NCBI RefSeq assembly: GCF_013387495.1
Contig: NZ_JABZEE010000010.1
Location: forward strand, 62,001 to 126,000
DNA length: 64,000 nucleotides
Direction: 5' to 3'
Origin: Streptomyces sp. PKU-EA00015
Lineage (GTDB): Bacteria > Actinomycetota > Actinomycetes > Streptomycetales > Streptomycetaceae
Shown: positions 35,559-43,933 of the stretch, one piece after another
Layout: the number at the start of each line of letters is the position of its first letter
How positions within the stretch are numbered: the stretch's first letter is position 1
The notes under the pieces: generated by a model
Told to the model about the DNA's origin: nothing
Seen by the model: only the letters and a program-made list of their open reading frames with translations
Databases searched by the model: none
Translations under genes and position numbers: made by a program

Positions 35559-36398
35559 TCAGTTGGCCGCTCGGGCCGCCGCGGGCAGCCAGTCGAACGA
35601 CTCGGCGCTCGGGCGGTCGCCGGCCTTGTACTCCAGGCCGACCCAGCCCTCGTATCCGGCCTTCTTCAGCTCGTCGAGGAGCTGCTCCAGCGGGAGCGAG
35701 CCGGTGCCCGGAGCGCCGCGGCCCGGGTTGTCGGCGATCTGGACGTGACCGGTCTTGTCCGCGTAGGCCGCGATGACCTGGGAGACGTCCTCGCCGTTCA
35801 TGGACAGGTGGTAGATGTCCAGGAGGAACGTGGCGTTGCCGAGGCCCGTCGCCGCGTTGACCTTGTCGACGACCTCGATCGCGGCGGGCGCGCTCACCAG
35901 CGGGTAGAGCGGCGACTCCGGCTTGTTCAGGGTCTCGACCAGCAGGATCGCGCCGATGCGGTCGGCCGCGCGGGCCGCGAGGACCAGGTTCTCCAGGGCG
36001 AGAGCGTCCTGGATCTGCGGGTCGACGCCGTCGACGCGGTTGCCGTAGAGCGCGTTGAGCGCCTTGCACCCCACCGAGGCGGCGAAGTCGGCGGCCACCT
36101 CGATGTTGGCCCGGAAGCGGTCGGACTCCTCACCCGGCACGGAGAGCGCGCCGCGGTCGGGGCCCGGCAGCTGCCCGGCGTAGAAGTTCAGGCCCACCAG
36201 TTGGGTGCCGGCGTCGTCGAGCGCCTTCTTGAGGGCGCCGAGCTCCGCCTGCGGCGGGGTGGGGGTCTCGATCCAGGGCCACCACAGCTCGACCGCCGTG
36301 AAGCCCGCCGCGGCGGCTGCCGCGGGACGCTCCAGGAGCGGGAGTTCCGTGAAGAGGATCGAGAGGTTCACATCGAAGCGCTGGTCCGCGTATCCCAT
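35559..36398 (-). CDS. hyi: Hydroxypyruvate isomerase
   Basis: A 279-residue TIM-barrel isomerase that interconverts hydroxypyruvate and tartronate semialdehyde. Visible features are FDVNLSILFTELPLLERPA at the N-terminus, GFTAVELWWPW, LVETLNKPESP with the metal-ligand Glu, LLDIYHLSMNGED and HVQIADNPGRGAPGTG. It is first in the hyi-glxR operon. The ATG at 36398 follows AAGGAG by 13 nt; that SD touches the operator edge (CGGAAGGAG), so a bound repressor could also mask the transcript start. Adjacent gcl and glxR genes make the glyoxylate-to-glycerate route complete. Confidence 0.95.
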   Translation of the reverse strand: MGYADQRFDVNLSILFTELPLLERPAAAAAAGFTAVELWWPWIETPTPPQAELGALKKALDDAGTQLVGLNFYAGQLPGPDRGALSVPGEESDRFRANIEVAADFAASVGCKALNALYGNRVDGVDPQIQDALALENLVLAARAADRIGAILLVETLNKPESPLYPLVSAPAAIEVVDKVNAATGLGNATFLLDIYHLSMNGEDVSQVIAAYADKTGHVQIADNPGRGAPGTGSLPLEQLLDELKKAGYEGWVGLEYKAGDRPSAESFDWLPAAARAAN

Positions 36399-36414
36399 GA
36401 GGGCTGTGCGCTCC

Positions 36415-36450
36415 TTCCGTATTGCGGAAGTTTCTTTCTGCTTAATGGAA
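36415..36450 (-). promoter_or_regulatory. Tandem TTCCG-N5-CGGAA operators upstream of hyi
   Basis: Reading toward hyi: distal TTCCATTAAGCAGAA (36450-36436), then the perfect palindrome TTCCGCAATACGGAA (36429-36415). The centres are 21 bp apart and the perfect copy is gene-proximal, exactly as at gcl. Confidence 0.75.
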
Positions 36451-36479
36451 TTCTGTCGAGCGGTGGGCTGAGCTGTCAA
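36450..36479 (-). promoter_or_regulatory. Predicted hyi-glxR promoter (-35/-10)
   Basis: TTGACA (36479-36474) and CAGAAT (36455-36450) with an 18-nt spacer. The distal operator copy begins at the -10 edge. Confidence 0.65.
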
Positions 36480-36490
36480 GACACGGACGC

Positions 36491-36556
36491 AAAAAAGCGC
36501 CTCCGAGCTGGGACGGCGCGGCCTGCGGGGCTGCTGCCGTCCCGGCCCGGAGGCGC
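36491..36556 (-). terminator. Rho-independent terminator with T-tract for the mce operon
   Basis: Long hairpin: outer arms GCGCCTCCG / CGGAGGCGC, inner arms GGGACGG / CCGTCCC, followed on the minus strand by TTTTTT (36496-36491). It begins 22 nt past the last gene of the mce operon and separates it from the hyi promoter. Confidence 0.9.
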
Positions 36557-36577
36557 GGGAGGAGGAGGCTGGGGCTT

Positions 36578-37360
36578 CTAGAGGGCGTCGACGGCGCTCA
36601 CCTTCCAGCCGGCGTCCGTACGCGTCATCGTCATCCGCACCCGGTTGAGGTCGACCCGCGAGCCCGTCACCTGGGTGCTGGTGGTGACCTGGTTGACGAA
36701 CAGCAGGACGACCGCCTTGTCCGGCGACGCCGACACCACCGACGCGGCAGGGGCGCCGCCGTCCGGCGGGCGCACCACGGAGGCCTTGACCGTGCCGCGG
36801 TACTTCGTCGCCGTCGGCGCGACCACCGTCTTCGTGGTCCTGCCGTACTCGTCGCGGAACGAGCCGGTCAGCCAGGTGCGTGCGGTCGCGAAATCCTTGT
36901 CCAGCCGACGGTGGTCGTACGACAGCACCACGGGCGCCGCCTTGCGGGCCGCCGCCAGCGCCTCGGTCCGCGCGGCGTCGGTGTCCCGGCCGCGGACGTA
37001 CTCCCGGCCCAGCACGCAGGCCGCGACCAGGGCCGCCACCAGCAGCACCGCCAGCGCGGCGCACACCCGCCCGCGCGTGATCCGGCGTCCCCGCGTGACA
37101 TCCGCGGCCACCAGCACCCGCCCGACGTGCGGCTCATCGGGCCTGCGCGCCTGCGAGACGTCGTCCGGGGCCTCGGCCGGGACCTCCTTGAGAGGCACGG
37201 CACGGGACGCCGCCGCGAGGCCCGAACCGCGCGGACCGCCCGAGGAGCCCGGCGCACCGGACCTGACGCGCTCGGTCCTCTTGGCCGCCGCCCGCGCGGC
37301 GGCGGCCATCGTGCGCTGCCCCGACGCGGTGCCGCGCCCCCGGGTCGTCGGATTCGCCAT
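36578..37360 (-). CDS. Mce-associated membrane protein (Mas2)
   Basis: A 260-residue protein with a long basic/Pro cytoplasmic N-terminus (about 1-95), one transmembrane helix (VCAALAVLLVAALVAACVLG) and an exported domain. The exported domain contains AARKAAPVVLSYDHRRLDKDF, then a fold ending in VVLLFVNQVTTSTQ and GWKVSAVDAL. This architecture is that of Mce-associated (Mas/MAM) proteins, which stabilise Mce complexes in actinobacteria. Last gene of the operon, 47 nt after mas1. The start was chosen at ATG 37360 (MANPTTRGRG) with GGAGCAGGACC upstream. Confidence 0.85.
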   Translation of the reverse strand: MANPTTRGRGTASGQRTMAAAARAAAKRTERVRSGAPGSSGGPRGSGLAAASRAVPLKEVPAEAPDDVSQARRPDEPHVGRVLVAADVTRGRRITRGRVCAALAVLLVAALVAACVLGREYVRGRDTDAARTEALAAARKAAPVVLSYDHRRLDKDFATARTWLTGSFRDEYGRTTKTVVAPTATKYRGTVKASVVRPPDGGAPAASVVSASPDKAVVLLFVNQVTTSTQVTGSRVDLNRVRMTMTRTDAGWKVSAVDAL

Positions 37361-37407
37361 GGTCCTGCTCCTCACTGCTGGTGGTACGGGGGTGGGCGTC
37401 GGGGCTG

Positions 37408-38184
37408 TCAGCCGACGAACTCGACGTTGGAGGTGAGCCAGCGACCGCTCTCGAGCACCAGGTCGAGCTGCAGCCGGTAGGTGCGCGCCTGTCCCTCGGG
37501 TGCGGCGGTGTTGGTCACCTTGCTGTCGGCGACGACGAGCACCCGGGCCGACCGCTCGTCCGCCCGCGCGATGCCCGCCTCCAGCACCTGGCCCTGCGAC
37601 ACCGACTTGTTGGCGGCGACGAGCTTCGTCAGCTCGGCGGTCTGCGCGGCGAACTGCTCCTTGAAGTCGCCGGTCGCGCCCTTGAGCACGTTCGCGCTGT
37701 CGCGCTCGTAGTGCCGGTAGTCGAGGGAGGTGAAGTTCAGCGCCGACTGGCGGGCGGCGGCCAGGATGTCCTGCTGCCGCTGCGTCTCGGCACGCTGCTC
37801 GTACACCTCGACGCACAGCCACCCACTGAGCGCGGTCACGACGACGGTCCCCACGGCGAGCGCCGCGGCCGTCAACCGGCCGTGCGCCACCCGCCCGGCG
37901 GCTCGCCGCAGCCCGCGCAGGCGGGCCCCGCGAGCGCCCGCCCTCTCGCCCTCGTCAGCGTCTCGCGCCCCCGGAGCGTCCGAGTCGTCCTGCCCACCGA
38001 CGGCCTCCGGGGCCTCCGGCTCGTCCTGCGCGCCCGCGGTCGACGATGCACGCGCCGCCTGTGCGCCCGAGCTCTCGGGGCCTTTGTCGGCGCGGTCCTG
38101 CGTCGCGACCCCAGCCGCCTGTGCATCCGGCGCCTCGGGCGCCGCCTCGAGGCGGTCGCGCGCCGCCGTGGCGTTGTCGGTCAT
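37408..38184 (-). CDS. Mce-associated membrane protein (Mas1)
   Basis: A 258-residue protein with the same plan as Mas2: acidic, low-complexity cytoplasmic N-terminus (about 1-95), basic patch, one helix (LTAAALAVGTVVVTALSGWL), and an exported domain with AARQSALNFTSLDYRHYERDS (shown in part) and a final RYLTSN-like strand in SGRWLTSNVEFVG. Its ATG overlaps the mceF stop (ATGA). It is expected to join the Mce complex at the membrane; the family role is known mainly from mycobacteria. Confidence 0.85.
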   Translation of the reverse strand: MTDNATAARDRLEAAPEAPDAQAAGVATQDRADKGPESSGAQAARASSTAGAQDEPEAPEAVGGQDDSDAPGARDADEGERAGARGARLRGLRRAAGRVAHGRLTAAALAVGTVVVTALSGWLCVEVYEQRAETQRQQDILAAARQSALNFTSLDYRHYERDSANVLKGATGDFKEQFAAQTAELTKLVAANKSVSQGQVLEAGIARADERSARVLVVADSKVTNTAAPEGQARTYRLQLDLVLESGRWLTSNVEFVG

Positions 38185-39455
38185 GCCATCGGTCCCACGA
38201 GCAGCCATTGCCACGAGTCCTTTCCGAACGTGCTCTGTTCGCCGCCCGTCGAGCCGATCTCGACGAGCGTGCCGCCCGGCCCGGCGAGGGTGCCGGTCTC
38301 CGGGTCGTACGGGGTGACGTGCGCCGCCTGCCGCGCGCCGCCCGACCCCGAGGAGGAGCCGGGCGCGTTCTGGGCGCCGCGCACCGAGGTGGCGCTGCCG
38401 CGCGGCTCGGTGCAGCGTGCCCCGGTGTTGGCGGGCCGCTGAGAGGTGTCCGCCGGGTCGCGCCGCTGGGTGCCGTAACCCTGGCGGCACGGCGGCGGGT
38501 CGTCGGCGTTCACGACCATGCCGAAGTGGGTGGTGCCGTCGCCGGGGATCACGGTGTAGCTGCCGGCGACGATCACCGGGAACGTCACCAGCGCCTGCTC
38601 CACCCCGGGCAGGCGGGCCACGGTGACCTGGCCGCCGCTGATCAGATTGGAGAGCAGCACCGGCAGATGCGTCTCGTTGGACTTCAGCAGCGAGTCGACC
38701 TCCTGCGCCGCCGGGGCGCTGTTGCCGACCAGCCGCCTCAGATCGCCGTCACGTGCCTTCAGCTCCGCGGTCAGCGCGGCCAGGTCGCGGGAGAACGACG
38801 TGATCGCCGACCCCTTGTCGCTCTGGGTCTTCAGCACCACCCGCGAGTCCTCGATGAGCGAGGTCGTCTCCGGCAGGTTCTCCGAGGCCGACTCGACCAG
38901 CAGGTTCCCGGAGTCCACCAGCTTGCTCAGATGCGGCCCGGTGCCGGCGAAGGCCTTGCCGAGTTCGTCGACCGTGACCCGCAGATCGTCCTTGCCGACC
39001 GAGTTCACCAGCCGGTCCAGGCTGAGGACGGGCGCCGTCGTGGGCAGCGGGACCCTGGTGTCGGCGCGCGGGATCTCGCTGTCCTGCTGCAGATACGGGC
39101 CGCCGGACCGGCGGGGCTGGAGGTCGACGTACTGCTCGCCGACCGCGGAACGGTTCGCCACCACGGCCAGCGTGTCCGCCGGTATCCGGGTCCCGTCCTC
39201 GATCTCCAGGGCCACCGAGACACCGTCCGCGCCGCCGAGCCGCAGGTCACCGACGCGGCCCACCGGAACGCCCCGGTAGGTGACCTCGGCGCCCTGGAAG
39301 ATGCCGCCGGAGTCGGCGAAGTCGGCCCGCACGGTGTATCCGCGGTCCAGCAGGCTGTCCACCAGGCCGGTGTACTGGGCGCCGACGTACGAGCACCCGA
39401 CGGCGGTGACCGCGGCGAAGGCGATCAACTGGGCCCTGACCGTAGGTGTGATCAC
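38181..39455 (-). CDS. mceF: MCE-family protein, MceF position
   Basis: A 424-residue MCE (MlaD-like) protein. N-terminal helix (LIAFAAVTAVGCSYVGA), MCE domain (about 38-115: YTVRADFADSGGIFQGAEV, VTYRGVPVGRVGDLRL, GEQYVDL), then a long helical region and a low-complexity Ser/Gly tail. It starts with GTG overlapping the mceE stop (GTGA). Six MCE proteins form the hexameric ring/needle that carries lipids between membrane and outer envelope in actinobacteria. Streptomyces mce loci have been linked to sterol or lipid uptake and spore properties; the exact cargo here is unknown. Confidence 0.92.
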   Translation of the reverse strand: MITPTVRAQLIAFAAVTAVGCSYVGAQYTGLVDSLLDRGYTVRADFADSGGIFQGAEVTYRGVPVGRVGDLRLGGADGVSVALEIEDGTRIPADTLAVVANRSAVGEQYVDLQPRRSGGPYLQQDSEIPRADTRVPLPTTAPVLSLDRLVNSVGKDDLRVTVDELGKAFAGTGPHLSKLVDSGNLLVESASENLPETTSLIEDSRVVLKTQSDKGSAITSFSRDLAALTAELKARDGDLRRLVGNSAPAAQEVDSLLKSNETHLPVLLSNLISGGQVTVARLPGVEQALVTFPVIVAGSYTVIPGDGTTHFGMVVNADDPPPCRQGYGTQRRDPADTSQRPANTGARCTEPRGSATSVRGAQNAPGSSSGSGGARQAAHVTPYDPETGTLAGPGGTLVEIGSTGGEQSTFGKDSWQWLLVGPMA

Positions 39456-40744
39456 GGCTGCATCCCCTTCAGCATCAGTTCGGCCAGTGCCAGATCGATC
39501 CCCGCGGGCAGCCGGCGTCCGTCGCCGGACGCCTCCTCGTAGGAGGCGTGGCTGCCGGTGCACACCGGCGGACACAGCGGTCCGTCGCCGCCGGGGGGCG
39601 GGGGAGCGCCCGGCGTCGGTGCGCCGGGAACCGAGGGGGGCCCGGACGGCAGAGGCGCTTGTGGCAGGCCGGGCACCTCGGGCGTGCCGGGAACCTCCGG
39701 CAGCCCGGGCTCTTGCGGGGTGCCGGGCTTCTTCGGTTCCTCCGCGAGGTTGCCGTAGATGCTCGCGAGGTCCAGGTCCGCGGTGATCTTGAGGTTGACG
39801 TAGTCGCCCTTGATGGCGCCGGTCGCGTTCCGTGGGAACGGATAAGTCGTCAGGATCTCCAGCGAGTTGGGCAGATCGCTGCCGGCCTTGTTCAGCTCCT
39901 GCAGGATCGGCTGCAGGCTCCTGAGGTTGGCCACCGTGTCCGCGCGGGAAGTGTTGATCACCTTGGTGCCCGTCTTCCCCAGCTCCGAGAGCGAGGTCAG
40001 CATCGCCGTCAGATTGCGGCGCTGGTCGGCCAGCACCTTCAGCGCGCCGGGCATCGTGTCCACGGCCTGCGCGATCGTCTTCTTCTCCGCGGCCAGCCGC
40101 TTCGCCAGCCGGTCGATGCCCTTGAGCGCCCGGACGATCTCCTTGCGCTGCTTGTCGAGCCCGCCGATGAACGTGTCCAGCTCGCCGAGCAGGTCCTTGA
40201 CCCGGTTCTCCCGGCCCTCCAGCGCCTTGTTCAGCTCCACGGTGATCGTCTTGAGCTGCGCCACACCGCCGCCGTTCAGCAGCGCGGAGAGAGCGGAGAG
40301 CACCTCCTCGATCTCGGGGTTGCGCCCGGTGCGCGACAGCGGGATGCGCGCACCGTCGGTGAGCCGCCCGCTGGGTTCGATGCCCACCGGCGGGGACAGG
40401 GCCACGTACTTCTCCCCGAGCATGCTGGTCTGCCGCAGCTCGGCGATCGCGTTGCCGGGCAGCTTCACATCGTCGGCGATACGCAGCCGCACCCGGGCGT
40501 GCCAGCCCACCAGTTCCACCTTCTCGACCGCGCCCACGGTGACGTTGTTGACCTTCACCGCCGACTGCGGGACCAGGTCGAGGACGTCCCTGAAGTCGGC
40601 CGTCACGTGGTAGGCGTTGCCGTCGGCGGCCGCGCCGCCGGGCAGGTTCACGTCGTACAGGCCGTTGAACTCACAGCCGGTGAGCAGCACGGAGCCCATG
40701 GCCGTCACCAGGGCCACGGCCCTGCGCCTGCGGGGTGCACTCAT
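39452..40744 (-). CDS. mceE: MCE-family lipoprotein, MceE (LprN-like)
   Basis: A 430-residue MCE protein that is a lipoprotein: MSAPRRRRAVALVTAMGSVL is followed by lipobox LTGC at about residues 21-24. The MCE domain (YHVTADFRDVLDLVPQSAV, VKVNNVTVGAVEKVEL, GEKYVAL) is followed by coiled helices. The C-terminus carries a Pro-rich segment with LPEVPGTPEVPGLPQAPLP-type repeats, similar in style to the tail of the nearby sigma factor. The single lipoprotein of the six MCE subunits is expected at this position. It overlaps mceD by 4 nt. Confidence 0.93.
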   Translation of the reverse strand: MSAPRRRRAVALVTAMGSVLLTGCEFNGLYDVNLPGGAAADGNAYHVTADFRDVLDLVPQSAVKVNNVTVGAVEKVELVGWHARVRLRIADDVKLPGNAIAELRQTSMLGEKYVALSPPVGIEPSGRLTDGARIPLSRTGRNPEIEEVLSALSALLNGGGVAQLKTITVELNKALEGRENRVKDLLGELDTFIGGLDKQRKEIVRALKGIDRLAKRLAAEKKTIAQAVDTMPGALKVLADQRRNLTAMLTSLSELGKTGTKVINTSRADTVANLRSLQPILQELNKAGSDLPNSLEILTTYPFPRNATGAIKGDYVNLKITADLDLASIYGNLAEEPKKPGTPQEPGLPEVPGTPEVPGLPQAPLPSGPPSVPGAPTPGAPPPPGGDGPLCPPVCTGSHASYEEASGDGRRLPAGIDLALAELMLKGMQP

Positions 40745-41898
40745 GCGCGTGCCTCCAGGATTCCGCCGAGCGTCCGGTCGACCTGGCCGGTGCCCGACAC
40801 AGGGCCGGCATGCGGCACCTTCGGCAGCGAGTCGAACAGCTTGTCCAGCTCCGCGCAGTCGGGGTTCTTGCCCCCGGCGTCGCCGGTGGTCTTCAGCAGC
40901 GAGCACAGCAGCGCCGCCGGGTCCTGCGGATGGTCGGGGTTGTTGCGGGTGTCGAGAGTGCCCGACGAGGGGTTGTACGCGTTCTGGAGGTTCGACAGGC
41001 CGGTGGGCGCGACCTCCATCAGCTCCGCCAGTGCCGCCCGCTGGGTGACCAGCACCTTGGTGACCTTGCTGAGTCCCTTCACGTCGTCGGTCAGCGCCTT
41101 CTTGTTGTTCTTCACGAACCTCGACACGTCCCCGAGCGCCACCCCCAGGTGCTTGAGCGCCGCCGCGAGGTCCTTGCGCTCCCCGGCGAGCTGATCGGCG
41201 ACGGCGGCGAGACTGTCGTTGAACGACCGCACGCTCTTGTCGTCGGCGGCGAGCGCCGCGGTGAACACCTGCAGATTGCGTACGGTGCCGAACAGGTCCT
41301 GCCGGCCGTCGGACAGCGTGGTGACCGCGAGGGACAGGTCCTCCACCGTCTGGTGCATCTGCTCGCCCTGGCCGTCCAGATTGTCGGCGCTCACCCCCAG
41401 CAGCCGCGAGAGCGAGCCGTCCTTGTTGGCACCCTTCGGGCCGAGCGCCTCGGCCGTCGTGTGCAGGCTGTCGAAGACCCGGTCCAGCTCCACCGGCACC
41501 GCCGTGCGGCTCTCGGGGATCACCGCGCCGTCGCGCATCACGGGCCCGCCCTGGTACACCGGCAGCATCTGTACGTAACGGTCGCTGACGACCGACGAGT
41601 TGATGATGGCGGCCTGGGCATCGGCGGGGATCCTGCGCCCGGGCTCGTACGCGAGCTCCACGCGCACCCGGCCGCCCTCGGGGACGATCTCGATGACCTC
41701 ACCGACGCGTACGCCGAGCACCCGCACGTCGGAGCCCGGGTAGATGCCCACCGTGCGCGGGAAGTACGCCGTGACGCGCATCGGTTCCTCGCGCGGCCAC
41801 AGCACGACCGCGGCGCAGACCAGCAGCGCCGTGGCGACGGCGGCGGCCGTCAGCCGGGCCGTACGGCCCTTCGGGTTGAAGCGGATGCGGCCCTTCAT
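40741..41898 (-). CDS. mceD: MCE-family protein, MceD position
   Basis: A 385-residue MCE protein: basic N-terminus, membrane helix (LTAAAVATALLVCAAVVLW), MCE domain (MRVTAYFPRTVGIYPGSDV, VLGVRVGEVIEIV, SDRYVQML) and a long helical part. Its ATG overlaps the mceC stop by 4 nt and its own stop overlaps mceE. Part of the six-subunit Mce lipid transporter. Confidence 0.93.
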   Translation of the reverse strand: MKGRIRFNPKGRTARLTAAAVATALLVCAAVVLWPREEPMRVTAYFPRTVGIYPGSDVRVLGVRVGEVIEIVPEGGRVRVELAYEPGRRIPADAQAAIINSSVVSDRYVQMLPVYQGGPVMRDGAVIPESRTAVPVELDRVFDSLHTTAEALGPKGANKDGSLSRLLGVSADNLDGQGEQMHQTVEDLSLAVTTLSDGRQDLFGTVRNLQVFTAALAADDKSVRSFNDSLAAVADQLAGERKDLAAALKHLGVALGDVSRFVKNNKKALTDDVKGLSKVTKVLVTQRAALAELMEVAPTGLSNLQNAYNPSSGTLDTRNNPDHPQDPAALLCSLLKTTGDAGGKNPDCAELDKLFDSLPKVPHAGPVSGTGQVDRTLGGILEARA

Positions 41899-42899
41899 CG
41901 CGACCCTCCTGTCCGGGGGACCACCGGTGCGGCGACCATGTTCTGGATGTAGCTGTCGAACCAGCGGCCGTTGCCGAGGGTGTTGGTGAAGACCCGCACG
42001 TACGGGGCGAGCAGGGCGACGCTGCGGTCGAGACTGGCCTGGTTGCGCTCCAGCATCCGCACCACCTGGTTCAGCCCTTTGAGCGCAGGGCCTATCTCCT
42101 TCTCGTTGTCCCTGACGAGGCCCGACAGCTGGATGCCGAGCGCCGCCGAACTCTTGAGCAGCGCATGGATGGCCGCCCGGCGGCGGGAGATCTCCTTGAA
42201 GAGTGCGTCGCCGTCCTTCACCAGGGTGGTGAACTCACCGGAGCGTTCCGCGAGCACCTTGGTGACCGAGTTGGAGTGCTTCAGCAGCTCGCGCAGGTCC
42301 TCGTCACGCGAGGCCACCGTCTTCGAGATCTTCGACAGTCCCTTGATCGAGGCGCGTACCTCCTCCGGCGAGTCCTCGAAGGTCGTCGAGATGGTGTCCA
42401 GGGCCTTCGCCAGCTGCTCGGTGTCGACCTTCTCGCTGGTGGTCGTCAGATCACTGAACGCCTGGACGACGTCGTACGCCGGGGTCGTGCGCTCCAGCGG
42501 GATCTCGCTGCCGGGCGGCAGCTGCCCGGACCCCTTCGGCTGCAGGGCCAGGTACTTCGAGCCCAGGATCGTCTTGATCCGGATGGCCGCGCCGGTCCTC
42601 GTGCCGAACTTCGGGTCCCCCTTGACGCGGAAGACGACCTTCACATGGTCGCCGTCGAGATCGACCTCGTCGACCTTGCCGACCTTGACCCCGGCGATGC
42701 GCACCTCGTCGCCGGGCTTGAGCCCGCCGGCCTCCGAGAACGCGGCGCTGTAGGTGTCGCCGCTGCCGATGACCGGCAGGTCGTCGGCGTTGAACGCGGC
42801 CGTCGCCAGAAGGGCGAGCGTGGTGAGACCGACCGCGCCGATCACCACCGGGTTCCTGTCGCGGAACGGGCCGAGCCTGGGCAGGAGCCGTGTCGTCAT
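41895..42899 (-). CDS. mceC: MCE-family protein, MceC position
   Basis: A 334-residue MCE protein: helix VVIGAVGLTTLALLATAAF, MCE domain (TYSAAFSEAGGLKPGDEVRI, AGVKVGKVDEVDL, GSKYLAL), and a helical region ending RWFDSYIQNM. The ATG at 42899 is chosen because it overlaps the mceB stop (ATGA); a GTG at 42908 adds three residues. Part of the Mce lipid transporter. Confidence 0.93.
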   Translation of the reverse strand: MTTRLLPRLGPFRDRNPVVIGAVGLTTLALLATAAFNADDLPVIGSGDTYSAAFSEAGGLKPGDEVRIAGVKVGKVDEVDLDGDHVKVVFRVKGDPKFGTRTGAAIRIKTILGSKYLALQPKGSGQLPPGSEIPLERTTPAYDVVQAFSDLTTTSEKVDTEQLAKALDTISTTFEDSPEEVRASIKGLSKISKTVASRDEDLRELLKHSNSVTKVLAERSGEFTTLVKDGDALFKEISRRRAAIHALLKSSAALGIQLSGLVRDNEKEIGPALKGLNQVVRMLERNQASLDRSVALLAPYVRVFTNTLGNGRWFDSYIQNMVAAPVVPRTGGSR

Positions 42900-43933
42900 C
42901 CGCCGCACCTCGCTCGCGCCACGTGCAGCTCCGGAGTGATCACCTCTCGGGTCTTCGGCAGCACGATCCGGCCGTCGAAGTCACAGAGGTAGAAGTTGAA
43001 CCAGGAACCGTACGAGGCGGTCCCCGTCAGCTTGTTGAGCTTGTTCGGCAGCCGCTTCAGCACGCCCTCCACGGTCTTCTCGTTGTCGTTCAGCGTCTTG
43101 GTGAGGTCCCTCAGCTCGGCGATGTCGCCCTTCAGCGGCGGCCGGGCATCCTCGAGCAGACCGGAGGTCGCCTCGGTCAGCGAGCCGATGTTCTCCAGTG
43201 AGGACCCGATCGGCTTGCGGTCGGCGGACAGTCCGGAGATCAGCCGCTGCAGCTGCTTGAGCAGCCCGGAGAAACGCGCGCCGCGCTTGTCGAGGGTCTG
43301 CAGCGTGGTGTTGAGGTTGTCGATCACCGAGCCGATCAGCTCGTCCCGGTCGGCGAGGGTCGTGGTCAGGGACGCGGTGTGCGCGAGCAGGCTGTTGACC
43401 GTTCCGCCCTCGCCCTGCAGCGTCTTGATGATCTCGGTCGCGAGCTGGTTGACGTCCTTCGGGCTGAGCGCGGCGAACAGCGGCTTGAAGCCGCCCAGCA
43501 GCGCGTTGAGGTCGAGCGCCGGCTGCGTCCGGGCCAGCGGGATCGTCCCGCCCGGCTTCAGCCGCGTCCCGTCGCCCGCGCCCTCGGTGAGCGCCACATA
43601 GCGCTGGCCGACCAGGCTCCGGTAGCGGATGACCGCACCGGTGCTGGTCAGCAGCGGCCGGTCGTGGGAGACGGTGAAGGTCACCTCCGCCAGGGTGCGG
43701 TCCTTGATGCGGATGTCCTGCACCTCGCCGACCCGCACTCCCGCGACGCGTATGTCGTCGCCCTCCTCCAGGCTGGTGACATCGCTGAACACCGCACGGT
43801 AGGTGTGCTCCGGAGTGAAGGAGAGGTTGACGATCGTCGCCGCGAGCAGCGTCGTGGCCAGGATCGTCACCACGGCGAAGAGAAGGAACTTGACCAGCGG
43901 TGCCGCGGTCGCGGTGGCTCCTGATGCCTTCAT
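42896..43933 (-). CDS. mceB: MCE-family protein, MceB position
   Basis: A 345-residue MCE protein: helix LVKFLLFAVVTILATTLLAA, MCE domain (TYRAVFSDVTSLEEGDDIRV, AGVRVGEVQDIRI, GQRYVAL), helical body, and C-terminal YGSWFNFYLCDFDGRI. ATGA overlap with mceA. Part of the Mce lipid transporter. Confidence 0.93.
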   Translation of the reverse strand: MKASGATATAAPLVKFLLFAVVTILATTLLAATIVNLSFTPEHTYRAVFSDVTSLEEGDDIRVAGVRVGEVQDIRIKDRTLAEVTFTVSHDRPLLTSTGAVIRYRSLVGQRYVALTEGAGDGTRLKPGGTIPLARTQPALDLNALLGGFKPLFAALSPKDVNQLATEIIKTLQGEGGTVNSLLAHTASLTTTLADRDELIGSVIDNLNTTLQTLDKRGARFSGLLKQLQRLISGLSADRKPIGSSLENIGSLTEATSGLLEDARPPLKGDIAELRDLTKTLNDNEKTVEGVLKRLPNKLNKLTGTASYGSWFNFYLCDFDGRIVLPKTREVITPELHVARARCGG